13,075 nucleotides of DNA. It comes from CAYRDC01 sp964422925 (lineage in GTDB: Bacteria; Bacteroidota; Bacteroidia; Chitinophagales; S012-47). The stretch covers positions 1 through 13,075 of the forward strand of contig CAYRDC010000041.1 in the NCBI GenBank assembly GCA_964422925.1, given 5' to 3'. Below the pieces are notes generated by a model. The model saw only the letters and a list, made by a program, of their open reading frames with translations, was not told the DNA's origin and searched no databases. This document shows positions 13,028 to 13,075 of this stretch, in pieces; within the stretch, counting starts at the first letter, position 1; every line of letters starts with the position of its first letter. The position numbers and the translations under genes were made by a program.

Positions 13028-13075
13028 ATGAAAAAAGTATTGCGCTACAACAATAAATTGATAGCATTTCTCATA
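13028..13075 (+). CDS. Start of a further gene in module 3 (cut by window end)
   Basis: An ATG at 13028 opens 16 codons to the window end, reading MKKVLRYNNKLIAFLI: two lysines, a short polar stretch and a beginning hydrophobic run, consistent with a signal peptide or membrane anchor. It follows the module 3 lipoprotein by 11 bp, the same tight spacing seen in modules 1 and 2, so it is probably that module's second gene. Confidence 0.5.
   Translation, partial: MKKVLRYNNKLIAFLI

Overview
The window most likely comes from a member of the Bacteroidota. Evidence: the first gene ends in a type IX secretion C-terminal sorting domain; there are several Sec/lipobox lipoproteins and small outer-membrane barrel proteins; the adenylate kinase and Obg have Bacteroidota-type sequences in the order hpt-adk-obgE; and a TAnnTTTG-type promoter sits directly in front of hpt. 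Two sequence styles alternate: a GC-rich, conserved core block (about 1573-5163, plus the minus-strand gene at 8110-8778) and AT-rich accessory DNA (1-1063, 5200-8020 and 10380-13075).

Layout. 1-342 is the C-terminal end of a secreted protein, followed closely by a small outer-membrane barrel gene (347-1063). 1064-1572 is non-coding and holds a cluster of short hairpins resembling a REP-type element. 1573-5163 carries a secreted glucosaminidase with three LysM domains, hpt, adk and obgE, all on the plus strand. Then comes an accessory region built from three modules. Each starts with the same leader: a conserved upstream stretch, a C-tract, and a 143-144 nt element bounded by CCCCTA and TAGGGG. 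The leader ends 18-20 nt before the ATG of a different lipoprotein gene. Module 1 is a lipoprotein of 385 aa plus two tandem paralogous barrel proteins. Module 2 is a small cysteine-rich lipoprotein plus a second lipoprotein. Module 3 is a 315 aa lipoprotein plus a gene cut by the window end.

Between modules 1 and 2 lie a minus-strand helical protein of unknown function, an array of about twelve degenerate repeats with a 20-21 bp period, and a frameshifted remnant of a barrel protein. Module 2 is preceded by a second copy of the last codons of obgE and of the DNA following obgE. The leader block was therefore copied together with the obgE tail, and the 4.85 kb between the copies is flanked by direct repeats. 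A probable transposase relic lies between modules 2 and 3.

The genes of the three modules look like a repertoire of cell-surface lipoproteins and outer-membrane proteins under a shared, recurring 5' control element. No biochemical function can be assigned to them from sequence alone. The leader family, its C-tract and the obgE-tail duplication are the most unusual content of the window.
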